Below, in pieces: positions 33,844 through 42,346 of a stretch of 44,291 nt of DNA. The stretch is from Bacillota bacterium (lineage in GTDB: Bacteria > Bacillota > Clostridia > Lachnospirales > Lachnospiraceae). A program made the translations under genes and the position numbers. The notes under the pieces are model-generated. The model was not told the origin of the DNA and ran no database searches. It worked only from the letters and a program-made list of their open reading frames with translations. Each line of letters opens with the position of its first letter. Positions within the stretch are counted from its first letter, which is position 1. The stretch lies in the NCBI GenBank assembly GCA_023411215.1, contig JAEYOY010000040.1, forward strand, positions 1 to 44,291. Reading direction: 5' to 3'.

Positions 33844-34692
33844 ATGAGTTGGATAGGCGGAAAGAAATCCATGAGGGAACTGATCGTTTCGCTCTTCCCG
33901 CTCTATTATGAAAGGTATATTGAAGTATTCGGTGGAGGCGGTTGGGTTTTATTTCATAAGCCACCGGGCAATGATTTTGAAGTTTATAATGACTTCAATA
34001 GTCTGCTCGTCAACCTATACCGCTGTGTCAGAGACCAATATGAAGAGCTTCAAAATGAACTGAAGTATGTTTTAAATTCCAGAGAGGATTTTGATGAAGT
34101 CAAAGCTGTCCTTGATAAGGATTATGTTGAAAATGATGTTAAGCGTGCTGCGTGCTTTTATCAGCTAATCAGATACAGCTATGCATCAGGACTTACAAGT
34201 TTCGGTAGCCAACCCCATGACATTAGAAGCAATTTTCCTATCATTGAGCAAGCTCACCGAAGACTTGCAAAAGTAGTCATTGAGAACAAAGATTTTGAAA
34301 AGCTGATCAGGCAGTATGACCGTTCTGTTAGCTTTTTTTATTTGGATCCACCCTACTTCGACACAGAAAAGTACTACAGGAATGTTGGAGAAGGTGGTTT
34401 CCAAAAGGAAGATCACATCAGACTCAGGGATACACTACTTGGAATAGAAGGTAAGTTTCTTCTTTCCTACAATGACTGCGAGTATATCAGAGAACTATAC
34501 GATGCCCCTGACATCACGATCGAAAGTTACAAACGAATCAACAACATCAAGCAAAGATATGATAACGGCGCTCAGTTCCCAGAGATTCTCATAGCCAATT
34601 ATGACATGCATGAACGTGAGCGAGATGGCTCTGGACAAATGAATCTATTCGATATCAATAACGATCTTAACAAGGAGGAAATCACACTATGA
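33844..34692 (+). CDS. DNA adenine methyltransferase (Dam/D12 class N6-adenine)
   Basis: 282 residues. The SAM-binding start WIGGKKSMRELIVSLFP and FGGGGWVLF, and the catalytic motif DPPY at residues 168-171 (FFYLDPPYFD), define the alpha-class N6-adenine methyltransferases. Cognate site not predictable. In mobile elements such orphan methylases protect incoming DNA from host restriction, which fits the ArdA-like gene upstream. No restriction gene is next to it. The ATG at 33844 is far from GGAGGG (33822); an ATT at 33832 would be better spaced and would add INSF, so the start is uncertain. The stop overlaps the next start (ATGA). Confidence 0.92.
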   Translation: MSWIGGKKSMRELIVSLFPLYYERYIEVFGGGGWVLFHKPPGNDFEVYNDFNSLLVNLYRCVRDQYEELQNELKYVLNSREDFDEVKAVLDKDYVENDVKRAACFYQLIRYSYASGLTSFGSQPHDIRSNFPIIEQAHRRLAKVVIENKDFEKLIRQYDRSVSFFYLDPPYFDTEKYYRNVGEGGFQKEDHIRLRDTLLGIEGKFLLSYNDCEYIRELYDAPDITIESYKRINNIKQRYDNGAQFPEILIANYDMHERERDGSGQMNLFDINNDLNKEEITL

Positions 34693-35192
34693 AAAAATTA
34701 GAACAAAAGGTCAAAGGTTTTCTGTGCCTACCCATTACAGAATCAGCAGAAAGAAAAATTGGCGATGTCGGAATGCTAGAAGCCACAGTCATCAAGAGTT
34801 GCGTAGTGCTTACAAAGTCTCAAATGACAGCAATGGATGTACTTGAAACTATTGAGGGACTAGAAGACATTCTCAAAGAATTGTACAACGCACTTATTGA
34901 TGGATCCGGTATTTGTTGTGAGGATTGTGACCAAGAGGAAACGGAGGATGCCATCACCATCAGACTGCCTGAGTTTATTCTTGAAGATGCAGGCATTCCA
35001 AAAGACGCCAAGCTTTGCGCATTTACCACTGAAGCTAGCGGAGAAGTGACTGTCATGGAGGCAGAGTACAAGCATGATCTCACAGATGTGCCTGAAGACA
35101 TGCTTAGGCTATTGAAAGACATTGGAGTGTGCTTATCTTGCCTCAATGAGTGCCTAATGTCTGAAAGAATCATATACGGAAAGCAGAAGTAA
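34689..35192 (+). CDS. AbrB/SpoVT-fold-like element protein
   Basis: 167 residues, coupled to the methylase by an ATGA overlap. The N-terminal half is helical (KSQMTAMDVLETIEGLEDIL), then a Cys-rich turn (GICCEDCDQEE), and a strand-rich segment, DAITIRLPEFILEDAGIPKD then AKLCAFTTEASGEVTVMEAEY, which resembles the swapped-hairpin AbrB fold (i-x-I-x-L-P...l-G-I-x-x-g). DNA binding or toxin neutralisation is possible, but the match is weak. Function unknown. Confidence 0.6.
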   Translation: MKKLEQKVKGFLCLPITESAERKIGDVGMLEATVIKSCVVLTKSQMTAMDVLETIEGLEDILKELYNALIDGSGICCEDCDQEETEDAITIRLPEFILEDAGIPKDAKLCAFTTEASGEVTVMEAEYKHDLTDVPEDMLRLLKDIGVCLSCLNECLMSERIIYGKQK

Positions 35193-35249
35193 CTCTATTC
35201 TCAAAACAGATTATAGGAGTGGGCGTTGGGGCACTAGGAGGTGATATAA

Positions 35250-35807
35250 ATGGGCGGCATTGAAATGAAAAATGGATTGATTGTCTATTATGGAAATCCA
35301 GCTGGTTATCTCAAAGAGAACGAAGCTACTGTAGACACGATGTTTCAGAGCAAGGAATTCGAAGAGTGGCTTTCAGATAAAAAGTTCAATACAAATTGGA
35401 CAGAAGGTGTTTTCGAAAGACTTTCTAAAGGTGAAAAGTTAGGGAATCCGCTAGTAGAAAGCAGTCCACTAAAAAATGTTCGTATCTGGCAGTTAAAGAC
35501 AGATTCAGATCTCGAACTGAGGTTTAGAGGCTATGATGAAGTACTGAAAGTATCAGGAGAACCGAGCAATAGCAATTATGATGTTGTCTTTGATGGTGAA
35601 CTTGAAACAAATGACCTTGAGTCCATCTATACAAAATTCAACATGGACCACCCATCAGATTTTATAGGGCACTCTCTTTCAATTTCTGATGTGGTGGAGC
35701 TTTACGATGATAACGGCAGTGAATTTCATTATGTGGACCAATTCGGATTCAAGGAAATTGGATTTATGGACCAAGAACGAGAACAGGATATAAAAATGGG
35801 CATGTGA
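35250..35807 (+). CDS. YodL-like domain protein
   Basis: 185 residues, ATG after AGGAGGTGAT. The second half follows the YodL-like pattern found in many Firmicutes integrative elements: RIWQLKTDSDLELRFRGYDE, YDVVFDGELETNDLESIY, FNMDHPSDFIGHSLSISDVV and FHYVDQFGFKEI. The N-terminal ~70 residues (FQSKEFEEWLSDKKFNTNWT) resemble the antirestriction-type TnpV/YozE-like helical segment seen with this domain. Function is not established. Confidence 0.8.
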   Translation: MGGIEMKNGLIVYYGNPAGYLKENEATVDTMFQSKEFEEWLSDKKFNTNWTEGVFERLSKGEKLGNPLVESSPLKNVRIWQLKTDSDLELRFRGYDEVLKVSGEPSNSNYDVVFDGELETNDLESIYTKFNMDHPSDFIGHSLSISDVVELYDDNGSEFHYVDQFGFKEIGFMDQEREQDIKMGM

Positions 35808-35835
35808 AAAATCTAAAATACTGGAGGAATTATCA

Positions 35836-36072
35836 ATGAAAAAATTTATGAAAAGTGTAAATAACTTTGCTGTAAGACAGGCTATCAGAGTGGATAAAGT
35901 ACTCAGAAATAATAAGGGAGAAGGCTATATCGATACAGCGGTCAAAATTTTAATTGCCGTGGTACTTGGCGCACTTTTACTTGCAGGACTCTATGCTTTG
36001 TTTGGTGAGGTGGTCATGCCTATACTGACACAGAGAATCAGAGACATGTTCAACTATAGCGGTGCAAATTAA
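35836..36072 (+). CDS. Tad/Flp-type prepilin 1 (DUF6133-like)
   Basis: 78 residues. A short basic leader (MKKFMKSVNNFAVRQAIRVD) ends in NNKGEGYID, followed by one hydrophobic helix (TAVKILIAVVLGALLLAGL) and a short tail with QRIRDMF. This is the build of Flp/type IV-like pilins: leader with Gly cleavage site, then a hydrophobic assembly helix. If cut after KG, an Asp takes the +5 place normally held by Glu. Residues 28-65 are identical to those of the second pilin at 36491. It is the first gene of the pilus module. I recall this family as DUF6133. Confidence 0.75.
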   Translation: MKKFMKSVNNFAVRQAIRVDKVLRNNKGEGYIDTAVKILIAVVLGALLLAGLYALFGEVVMPILTQRIRDMFNYSGAN

Positions 36073-36087
36073 GGAGGAGTGATGTGC

Positions 36088-36459
36088 ATGGGAAAAACAA
36101 CGAATACTCAGAAGAAAGAAGAATCTGGTCTTCACTACGATGTGAAGATTCAAAGTATCAGACCAGAAGGAACTTTGAGAGCTACCGCAACGGTCAACAT
36201 CAATGATGCCTTTGCCATCAGAGGTGTAAAACTCATGGAAGGATCAAAAGGTCTCTTTGTATCCATGCCAAGTTACAAAGCAGGCAATGGCGAGTATAAG
36301 GATATTTGTTTTCCTTGTACATCTGAAGCAAGAAAAGAATTTGATAAGGCTGTGATTGGAGCGTATGAACAGGCACTGGCACAAGGCCATGATCAAGGGC
36401 AAAAGGAAAAAGCTTCAGAAGAAGTGACTCAGGAAAATGCACAAGCGATGACATTATAA
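36088..36459 (+). CDS. SpoVG family protein
   Basis: About 123 residues. The SpoVG core is clear: YDVKIQSIRPEGTLRATATV, NINDAFAIRGVKLMEGSKG, LFVSMPSYKAGNGEYKDICF and CTSEARKEFDKAVI. SpoVG is a small RNA- and DNA-binding dimer; element-encoded copies are common. Start is taken as ATG 36088 (ten bases after GGAGG); GTG 36079 and ATG 36082 are in the same frame but too close. It stands between the two pilin genes, so it may regulate their messages; that is inference. Confidence 0.9.
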   Translation: MGKTTNTQKKEESGLHYDVKIQSIRPEGTLRATATVNINDAFAIRGVKLMEGSKGLFVSMPSYKAGNGEYKDICFPCTSEARKEFDKAVIGAYEQALAQGHDQGQKEKASEEVTQENAQAMTL

Positions 36460-36490
36460 ATCAAAATAAAGAAAGGATGGGTACGCTGAT

Positions 36491-36721
36491 ATGCAGAAAC
36501 TTATAAAAAAAGTGAACGACTTTACTATGACTTGCGCCATTAAAGCAAAGATGGCTATAGGCAACAATAAAGGTGAGGGCTACATCGATACAGCTGTTAA
36601 AATTCTGATTGCGGTAGTGCTTGGCGCATTACTTCTTGCTGGGCTTTATGCTCTATTTGGTGAGGTGGTCATGCCCACCCTTGAGCAAAGAATCAGGAAC
36701 ATGTTCAACTATGCAGGTTAG
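36491..36721 (+). CDS. Tad/Flp-type prepilin 2 (DUF6133-like)
   Basis: 76 residues, built like pilin 1: basic leader, NNKGEGYID cleavage region, hydrophobic helix, QRIRNMF tail. Thirty-eight residues in a row are identical to pilin 1, but 18 of those 38 codons differ by silent changes, so the copies are old and the protein is strictly conserved. The leader and the tail differ. A terminator begins one base after the stop codon, inside the overlapping peptidase gene. Confidence 0.78.
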   Translation: MQKLIKKVNDFTMTCAIKAKMAIGNNKGEGYIDTAVKILIAVVLGALLLAGLYALFGEVVMPTLEQRIRNMFNYAG

Positions 36722-37133
36722 CAGCATCGTCCAAGCGGTGCTGTTTTTTTGTTTATTTGGGTGTGCAGTCTATACAGACATCAGAAAAAGAGAAATCCCA
36801 ACGTTAATATGGTCATCAGTAGCACTGATATCATTGTTGGATTTTAAGACTGTTCATCTATTTGGCATTTTAGCAGCTTTGCCATTATTAGTGGCAGGAG
36901 TGTTAAGTCCATCTGGTATTGGGGGTGGAGATATAAAGATTGTAGCTGCGGTTGGCCTTGTTATTGGATTTTGGAAAGCACTGTTTGGGATGGCCATCGG
37001 ACTGAGCCTTGTGATCATTTTTCATGGTGTTTCAAAATTGATTTATGCAACCAAAAGAAAGAAGTATGAATACAGGGCCTATCCGCTAGCACCGTTTCTC
37101 GCTGTTGGCTATTTGCTCGTCTGTTTTTTATGA
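36711..37133 (+). CDS. Prepilin peptidase (TadV/CpaA-like, A24 aspartic protease)
   Basis: 140 residues with several membrane helices. The two catalytic aspartates of A24 peptidases are visible: YTDIRKREIP (first Asp, followed by the R/K-x-I-P pattern) and GIGGGDIKI (the G-x-G-D motif). It lacks the N-terminal methylase domain, as TadV/CpaA-like enzymes do. ATG 36711 overlaps the end of pilin 2 by 11 bases; the longer open frame from 36621 lies over the pilin. It would cut the leaders of the pilins and of the two later pseudopilins. The unusual terminator in its first codons should keep it low relative to pilin. Confidence 0.88.
   Translation: MQVSSIVQAVLFFCLFGCAVYTDIRKREIPTLIWSSVALISLLDFKTVHLFGILAALPLLVAGVLSPSGIGGGDIKIVAAVGLVIGFWKALFGMAIGLSLVIIFHGVSKLIYATKRKKYEYRAYPLAPFLAVGYLLVCFL
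36722..36750 (+). terminator. Intrinsic terminator inside the start of the peptidase gene
   Basis: CAGCATCG (36722-36729) pairs with CGGTGCTG (36736-36743) around TCCAAG, with one G-U pair, followed by a T-run of eight to 36750. It lies at codons 4-14 of the peptidase and directly after the pilin 2 stop. Confidence 0.75.
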
Positions 37134-37148
37134 AGGAGATGATGAAAA

Positions 37149-37352
37149 GTGTTTGTAAAAGGACAAAGGTTTGAAACGAGTTATAACGACGAAACCTATG
37201 CATTTGTGGGCAAGTGGTCAGGATCCATGGTACTTGCACCTGAAAATGACGAGAATGCAGAGGTTCTCATTTATACAGAGAATGAGGTTAATGAACTGAT
37301 TGAGAAAGGCGAATTAAAGCAGATCACTGGTCAGGAAATGGTGATGCGGTAG
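37149..37352 (+). CDS. Small acidic protein of the pilus module, unknown
   Basis: 67 residues, GTG start seven bases after AAGGAGATGAT. The sequence (GQRFETSYNDETYAFVGKWS ... VLIYTENEVNELIEKGELK) looks like a small beta-rich, soluble protein with a final helix. No family is recognised. It lies between the peptidase and cpaB with short gaps (15 and 39 bases), so it is part of the pilus operon. Confidence 0.65.
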   Translation: MFVKGQRFETSYNDETYAFVGKWSGSMVLAPENDENAEVLIYTENEVNELIEKGELKQITGQEMVMR

Positions 37353-37391
37353 AAATCTAGTGAAATAATTTAAAAAAAGATGGAGGTATGT

Positions 37392-38165
37392 ATGAATATA
37401 TTTAAAAACAGAATGGTTGTTGGGGTGTTTTGCATTGTGCTTTCACTCCTCATTTGCTTCGGTATAACGCCATTATTCAATAAAGGCATCAGTCAAAAGA
37501 CAGAAATTGTCCGTGTAACTAAAGAAATCAAAGCAGGCACTCAAATTACTAAAGATATGGTCCAGAGTTTAGAAGTGGGCGGATATAATTTGCCGGAAAA
37601 AGTAATGAGGTCGAAGGAGACGGTAATTGGGAGCTATGCACTTGCTGACCTTACTATCGGGGATTATATTCTTAATACAAAAGTGTCTAAAACCCCAGCT
37701 GCTGAAAATGCCTATTTGTACAATTTAGATGGCAGCAAACAAGCAATGTCCATTACCATTAAGAATTTTGCAAATGGTCTTTCCGGAAAGCTTCAAAGCG
37801 GTGATATTGTATCAATCATTGCTCCAGATTATAAAAAACAGGGGGCGACTGTTATTCCACCAGAGCTTAAATATGTAGAAGTAATCTCTGTGACAGCTTC
37901 AAGCGGGTACGATGCCAACACAGGAGAGCAGAAGACAAACGAGGATGAAAGAGAGTTGCCTTCAACAGTTACACTGCTTGTAACACCTGAACAGGGAAAC
38001 ATATTGGCTAGCCTTGAAGCAGATGGAAAGACTCATCTTTCACTTGTGTACAGAGGCGAACCGAAAAATACTAAGAAGTTTCTAGACACTCAGACTAAAA
38101 TTTTGGATGCGTTATATCCGAAAAATAGCACTACTGCTGAAAATTTAGATGGTCAGGGGGAATAA
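37392..38165 (+). CDS. cpaB: CpaB/RcpC-like Flp pilus assembly protein (SAF domain)
   Basis: 257 residues. One N-terminal membrane helix (about 7-27) then the SAF/antifreeze-like domain: VTKEIKAGTQITKDMVQSLEV and SYALADLTIGDYILNTKV, followed by the RcpC-type domain with LSGKLQSGDIVSIIAPDY. In Tad systems CpaB/RcpC sits at the outer side of the membrane near the pilus base. GGAGG five bases before ATG 37392 decides the start; the ATG at 37380 is within the site. No secretin follows, as expected in a single-membrane cell. Confidence 0.85.
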   Translation: MNIFKNRMVVGVFCIVLSLLICFGITPLFNKGISQKTEIVRVTKEIKAGTQITKDMVQSLEVGGYNLPEKVMRSKETVIGSYALADLTIGDYILNTKVSKTPAAENAYLYNLDGSKQAMSITIKNFANGLSGKLQSGDIVSIIAPDYKKQGATVIPPELKYVEVISVTASSGYDANTGEQKTNEDERELPSTVTLLVTPEQGNILASLEADGKTHLSLVYRGEPKNTKKFLDTQTKILDALYPKNSTTAENLDGQGE

Positions 38166-38167
38166 GG

Positions 38168-38980
38168 ATGATCAACTTTAAAAAAAATTCAATTTTCTCC
38201 CGTGATGCCAAAGAAGAATCAGTAAAAGAAGAAATCCTCCATGGAGGTGTTCTTGCTGTCTGGGGGAGTCCTGGGTCAGGCAAGACAACGACTGCAGTTA
38301 AATTAGCCAAGTATCTAGCAGACCGAAAGAAAAATGTCATTTTAGTGCTCTGCGATATGACTGCACCGATGCTGCCTTGTATTTGTTCACCATCAGATTT
38401 GGAATGTGAAAAGTCCCTCGGAAGTATTCTATCTGCAACACATGTGACCGAACCTTTGGTGAAATACAACATGAATACCCACAAGAAGATGGCGTATCTA
38501 ACGATGATTGGCATGCTGAAAGGCGAAAATGAGTATACCTATGCTTCATATTCAAAAGTACAGGCAATGGAATTCATTGAATCTCTTAAAAAAATTGCGC
38601 CGTTCGTCATCATTGACTGCAGTAGCTATATTGCCAATGACATTTTATCTGCTGTTTCGCTTCTTGAGTGCGACAGTGTATTAAGGCTTGCCAACTGCGA
38701 TTTGAAGTCTATTAGCTATCTTTCAAGCCAGTTATCACTTTTGCAAAACAGCAAATGGGATATGGATAAGCAGTACAAGGTCGCATCCAATGTCAAATCC
38801 AATCACGGCATAGAACATATGGCAGGGGCTCTTGGGAGTGTGTCTTTTAAACTGCCAAATTCTGAAGAAGTAGAAGAGCAGACTCTTGCAGGGAACTTAC
38901 TTGCTGATCTAACGCTTAAAAACAGCAGGGATTTCAGAAAGGAAATTGAGAAAATTGCAAAGGAGGTGTTCGGATGTTAG
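38168..38980 (+). CDS. CpaE/TadZ-like P-loop ATPase of the pilus module
   Basis: 270 residues, starting two bases after cpaB. Walker A is GSPGSGKTTTAVKLA (G33 to K39), followed by a MinD/ParA-like strand with NVILVLCDMTAP and, further on, FVIIDCSSYIANDIL. Tad systems use CpaE/TadZ for polar placing of the pilus machine; here the N-terminal receiver-like domain of CpaE is missing, so it is the ATPase part only. The 3' end overlaps the tadA start by seven bases. Confidence 0.8.
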   Translation: MINFKKNSIFSRDAKEESVKEEILHGGVLAVWGSPGSGKTTTAVKLAKYLADRKKNVILVLCDMTAPMLPCICSPSDLECEKSLGSILSATHVTEPLVKYNMNTHKKMAYLTMIGMLKGENEYTYASYSKVQAMEFIESLKKIAPFVIIDCSSYIANDILSAVSLLECDSVLRLANCDLKSISYLSSQLSLLQNSKWDMDKQYKVASNVKSNHGIEHMAGALGSVSFKLPNSEEVEEQTLAGNLLADLTLKNSRDFRKEIEKIAKEVFGC

Positions 38981-40521
38981 GAAAAAAAAGAAACCACTTT
39001 GTGCTTCAAGAAGAGATTTCAGAAGAAAAAGTTCCAGATTGTCAACTCAATGAAGCCTCAAGTCAGGAAGATAATCAAAATGAAAAATCGACTACGCTAA
39101 TGGAAAAGCGAATGGAAGAATTGATGAACACCTCGAGCAAACATATGATAGACAAGGAGTTGGGTACTGAAAATCGTACACACTCCTTGTTTTTTTCTCC
39201 AGAATCAGAGAGGAAGGATTTTCAGACTGTTCTCAAAGAAGTGCAAGAATACATCTCTAGCAATTACTCTGTTTTGATCACCGATCAGGGCTTGGAAGAT
39301 GCTAAAGAGCAGATGAAACGCTACATCAGCAAATATGTTATGGATGAAAGAATTGCAGTCAAGGGCATGGAAGGACAAGAACTGGTGGATGCTCTTTATA
39401 CCGAAATGGCTGAGTATGGTTTTCTGACAAAATACATCTTTGGGAAAGGCATTGAGGAGATAGATATCAATTCATGGCAGGATATCGAGGTGCAATACTC
39501 TGATGGGCGAAATGAAAAACTGAAGGAGCACTTCGACTCGCCAGAACATGCCATCAATGTCATCAGAAGAATGCTCCACGTATCCGGAATGGTCCTTGAT
39601 AACGCAAGTCCTGCAGTCCTTGGACATTTATCAAAAAATATCAGAATAGCTGTTCTTAAAACGCCACTTGTGGATGAAGACGTTGGCATTGCAGCATCGA
39701 TCAGAATTGTCAATCCTCAGAGTATGAAGAAAGAAGACTTTGTCAGGAGTGGTACTGCTACAGATGAGATGCTCGACTTCCTGTCCAACCTGATCCGCTA
39801 TGGTATTTCTGTCTGTGTGGCAGGTGCCACAAGCTCTGGTAAAACAACGGTCCTTGGATGGCTACTTACAACCATTCCGAACAATAAGAGAATTTACACC
39901 ATTGAAAATGGATCCCGTGAACTTGATTTGATTCGACATGATGAGGGGAAGGTAGTCAATTCAGTTATTCATACCATCACTCGTGACAGTGAAAACGAAA
40001 AACAAAGAGTTGATCAAATCATGCTCCTAGATATGGCCCTACGATTTAACCCTGATATTGCTGTGGTAGGTGAAATGAGAGGGGCTGAAGCAAACGCAGC
40101 TCAAGAGGCAGCTCGAACAGGTATTGCAGTTCTCACAACGATTCATGCAAATTCATGCGAGGCAACCTACCGAAGAATGGTATCTCTTTGTAAACGAGCT
40201 GTTGATATGTCTGATGATACGCTTATGGGATATGTAACAGAAGCTTATCCTATTGTTGTCTTTTGCAAACAGCTTGAAAACAAGCAAAGAAAGATGATGG
40301 AGATCATGGAGTGTGAAATTCTACCCGATGGCTCCAGGAATTATCGAGCACTATTTCAGTACATCATTACTGAAAACCGAATGGATGAGCATGGCAAGTT
40401 TATCATTGAGGGAACGCATAAACAGGAGTGCAGCATATCTGAGAGCCTGTCTAAAAGACTCCTTGAAAATGGGATGCCTATTGAAATGATCAATCGCATG
40501 AAACGAAGGGAAGTGACTTAG
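38974..40521 (+). CDS. tadA: TadA/CpaF-like secretion ATPase (pilus motor)
   Basis: 515 residues of the VirB11/CpaF family of hexameric secretion ATPases. Walker A is GATSSGKTT (284-292), the Walker B/Asp-box region is VVGEMRGAEA (E367), with a His box in TTIHANSCEATYRR. The N-terminal ~90 residues are charged and variable. It drives pilus extension. AAAGGAGGTG lies before the ATG inside the previous gene. Clear match to Tad/CpaF motors, so the module makes a pilus or pseudopilus rather than only a T4SS channel. Confidence 0.92.
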   Translation: MLGKKRNHFVLQEEISEEKVPDCQLNEASSQEDNQNEKSTTLMEKRMEELMNTSSKHMIDKELGTENRTHSLFFSPESERKDFQTVLKEVQEYISSNYSVLITDQGLEDAKEQMKRYISKYVMDERIAVKGMEGQELVDALYTEMAEYGFLTKYIFGKGIEEIDINSWQDIEVQYSDGRNEKLKEHFDSPEHAINVIRRMLHVSGMVLDNASPAVLGHLSKNIRIAVLKTPLVDEDVGIAASIRIVNPQSMKKEDFVRSGTATDEMLDFLSNLIRYGISVCVAGATSSGKTTVLGWLLTTIPNNKRIYTIENGSRELDLIRHDEGKVVNSVIHTITRDSENEKQRVDQIMLLDMALRFNPDIAVVGEMRGAEANAAQEAARTGIAVLTTIHANSCEATYRRMVSLCKRAVDMSDDTLMGYVTEAYPIVVFCKQLENKQRKMMEIMECEILPDGSRNYRALFQYIITENRMDEHGKFIIEGTHKQECSISESLSKRLLENGMPIEMINRMKRREVT

Positions 40522-40523
40522 AG

Positions 40524-41453
40524 ATGAATGTAATACTACTAGTGGCCTGTATCGGAATGATTACAGGTTTTTTTATACTCTTATCGCTATCACCAATGGA
40601 ATTTACGGATAGCGTATTTAAAAATATTATGAACAAACCGCGCAGTATCAAAGATGAGATTAATGAGATCACCAAACGAAAGAAAATGTCTTATTTTAGA
40701 CGAGAAGTAGTTGAGGTGCAATCGATCTTAAAACTGACAAGGCGAGAAGGCTGGTTTCCAATGATTTGCGCACTGTCACTGTTTTTATTTGCCATTGGCA
40801 GTGGGATTGCAATCGTGCTTGGAAATTTCTTTTCAGTGCCTGTCCTTGGGATCGGTTTTATGCTCCTTCCGTTCTGGTATGTAAGGCTGACTCAGACGCA
40901 TTTTAAAAAGGATATTGCAGCTGAGCTTGAAACTGCACTATCTATCATAACGACAGCTTACCTTAGAAATGAAGATATTGTGACTGCAGTAGAAGAAAAT
41001 ATTGACTACCTGAACACACCAGTTCTGTCTGTTTTCAAGGGATTTGTTTATCGAATCAAGATGATCAATCCAGACATTGCAGCAGGTTTGGAGGAGATAA
41101 AAGAACAGCTAGAAAACGCTGTGTTTCGTGAATGGTGTGATGCTTTGATTGCCTGCCAGCTTGACAGGAATCTAAAAACCACGCTGACACCTATTGTATC
41201 TAAACTTTCGGATATGCGAGTGGTGAATGGCGAGCTTGAAAATATGGTTTTTGAACCGAGAAAAGAGTTTATATCCATGCAACTTTTAGTGGTTGGAAAC
41301 ATACCGCTATTATACTTTTTGAATAAGGACTGGTACAACGCTTTGATGTATACACCCCTTGGACAGATTATTCTAGCCATCTGTTTTGCTGCAATCTTTG
41401 TTTCGGCGGCATTTGTTATCAAGCTGACACAGCCCATTGAGTATAGGAGGTAG
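40524..41453 (+). CDS. tadB: TadB-like inner membrane platform protein
   Basis: 309 residues. An N-terminal helix (VILLVACIGMITGFFILL), two middle helices (about 80-115) and two C-terminal ones frame a cytosolic helical region (ELETALSIITTAYLRNEDIV ... YLNTPVLSVFKGFVYRI) of the type II secretion F/GspF kind. With TadC it would form the platform on which the TadA motor acts. Starts two bases after tadA. More diverged from standard TadB than tadA is from TadA, but the position and helix pattern are right. Confidence 0.8.
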   Translation: MNVILLVACIGMITGFFILLSLSPMEFTDSVFKNIMNKPRSIKDEINEITKRKKMSYFRREVVEVQSILKLTRREGWFPMICALSLFLFAIGSGIAIVLGNFFSVPVLGIGFMLLPFWYVRLTQTHFKKDIAAELETALSIITTAYLRNEDIVTAVEENIDYLNTPVLSVFKGFVYRIKMINPDIAAGLEEIKEQLENAVFREWCDALIACQLDRNLKTTLTPIVSKLSDMRVVNGELENMVFEPRKEFISMQLLVVGNIPLLYFLNKDWYNALMYTPLGQIILAICFAAIFVSAAFVIKLTQPIEYRR

Positions 41454-41459
41454 GCAGAG

Positions 41460-42332
41460 ATGATGTTATTGATTGTATTATTTGGATTTCTGTTTGCCGT
41501 TGGGATGTTCTTCATGCTTGAAGAGGCATTGAAGCTTCCAAGACTTGCAACCGGAAAGGCCATGTTGTCTGCAACAAGTCAGCATAAGGGTAAGGCAAAA
41601 AATCTGGACGTTCTAATTGGCAGTTTATCAGTGAAGCTTGCCAAATACCTTCCTATGGATGAATACAAAAAAAGCAGGATGAAAAACACTTTAAAAGCGG
41701 CAGGAATGAGCAAAAGTCCAGAAGAATTCATGGCATTTGCATTGGTAAAGGCTTTGCTTGTGGCGTTTGGTGTTATTCCATGCCTTCTGGTTTTGCCATT
41801 ACTTGCACCTGTTTTGATGTTTCTTGCGGTGATGATCTACTTTAAAGAAATTAAAAAGGCAGATGAAAAACTGTCTGCCAAAAGAGAAAAAATCGAATCG
41901 GAACTGCCAAGATTTGTGGCTACAATTACACAAGAATTAAAGGCAAGCAGGGATGTCCTTGGTATACTTGAGAACTTCAAGAAGAATGCCGGGGAAGAGT
42001 TTGGTAATGAACTAGACATTTTAACAGCAGATATGCGTTCCAGTAGTTACGAAGCAGCACTGACTAGATTTGAGGCAAGAATCAATTCGCCCATGCTATC
42101 AGACATCACAAGAGGATTAATTGGTGTTCTTAGGGGGGACGAAGGTGGCGTATATTTTCAAATGCTTACCCATGATATGAAACAACTTGAGCTTCAAAGG
42201 CTGAAGGCACAGGCAATGAAAATACCGCCTAAAATTCGAGTGTTCAGCTTCATCATGCTCATGTGTTTTCTAATGACGTACATGGCAATTATTGTGTATG
42301 AAATTCTACGTTCCCTTGGCGGAATGTTTTAG
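41460..42332 (+). CDS. tadC: TadC-like inner membrane platform protein
   Basis: 290 residues, seven bases after tadB, with AGGAGG. Helices at the N-terminus, around 95-125 and at the C-terminus (FSFIMLMCFLMTYMAIIVYE) surround a GspF-type cytosolic segment (KIESELPRFVATITQELKAS, DVLGILENFKKNAGEEFGNE). Second platform protein of the Tad machine. Confidence 0.82.
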   Translation: MMLLIVLFGFLFAVGMFFMLEEALKLPRLATGKAMLSATSQHKGKAKNLDVLIGSLSVKLAKYLPMDEYKKSRMKNTLKAAGMSKSPEEFMAFALVKALLVAFGVIPCLLVLPLLAPVLMFLAVMIYFKEIKKADEKLSAKREKIESELPRFVATITQELKASRDVLGILENFKKNAGEEFGNELDILTADMRSSSYEAALTRFEARINSPMLSDITRGLIGVLRGDEGGVYFQMLTHDMKQLELQRLKAQAMKIPPKIRVFSFIMLMCFLMTYMAIIVYEILRSLGGMF

Positions 42333-42346
42333 GGAGGTGGTGTCGT

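Noticed and set aside
38131..38514. Long minus-strand open frame over the CpaE-like gene
   Set aside because: The + frame has Walker A and tight operon spacing; the antisense frame has no ribosome-binding site and reads as its shadow. The same holds for 41048-41563 and 32684-33148.
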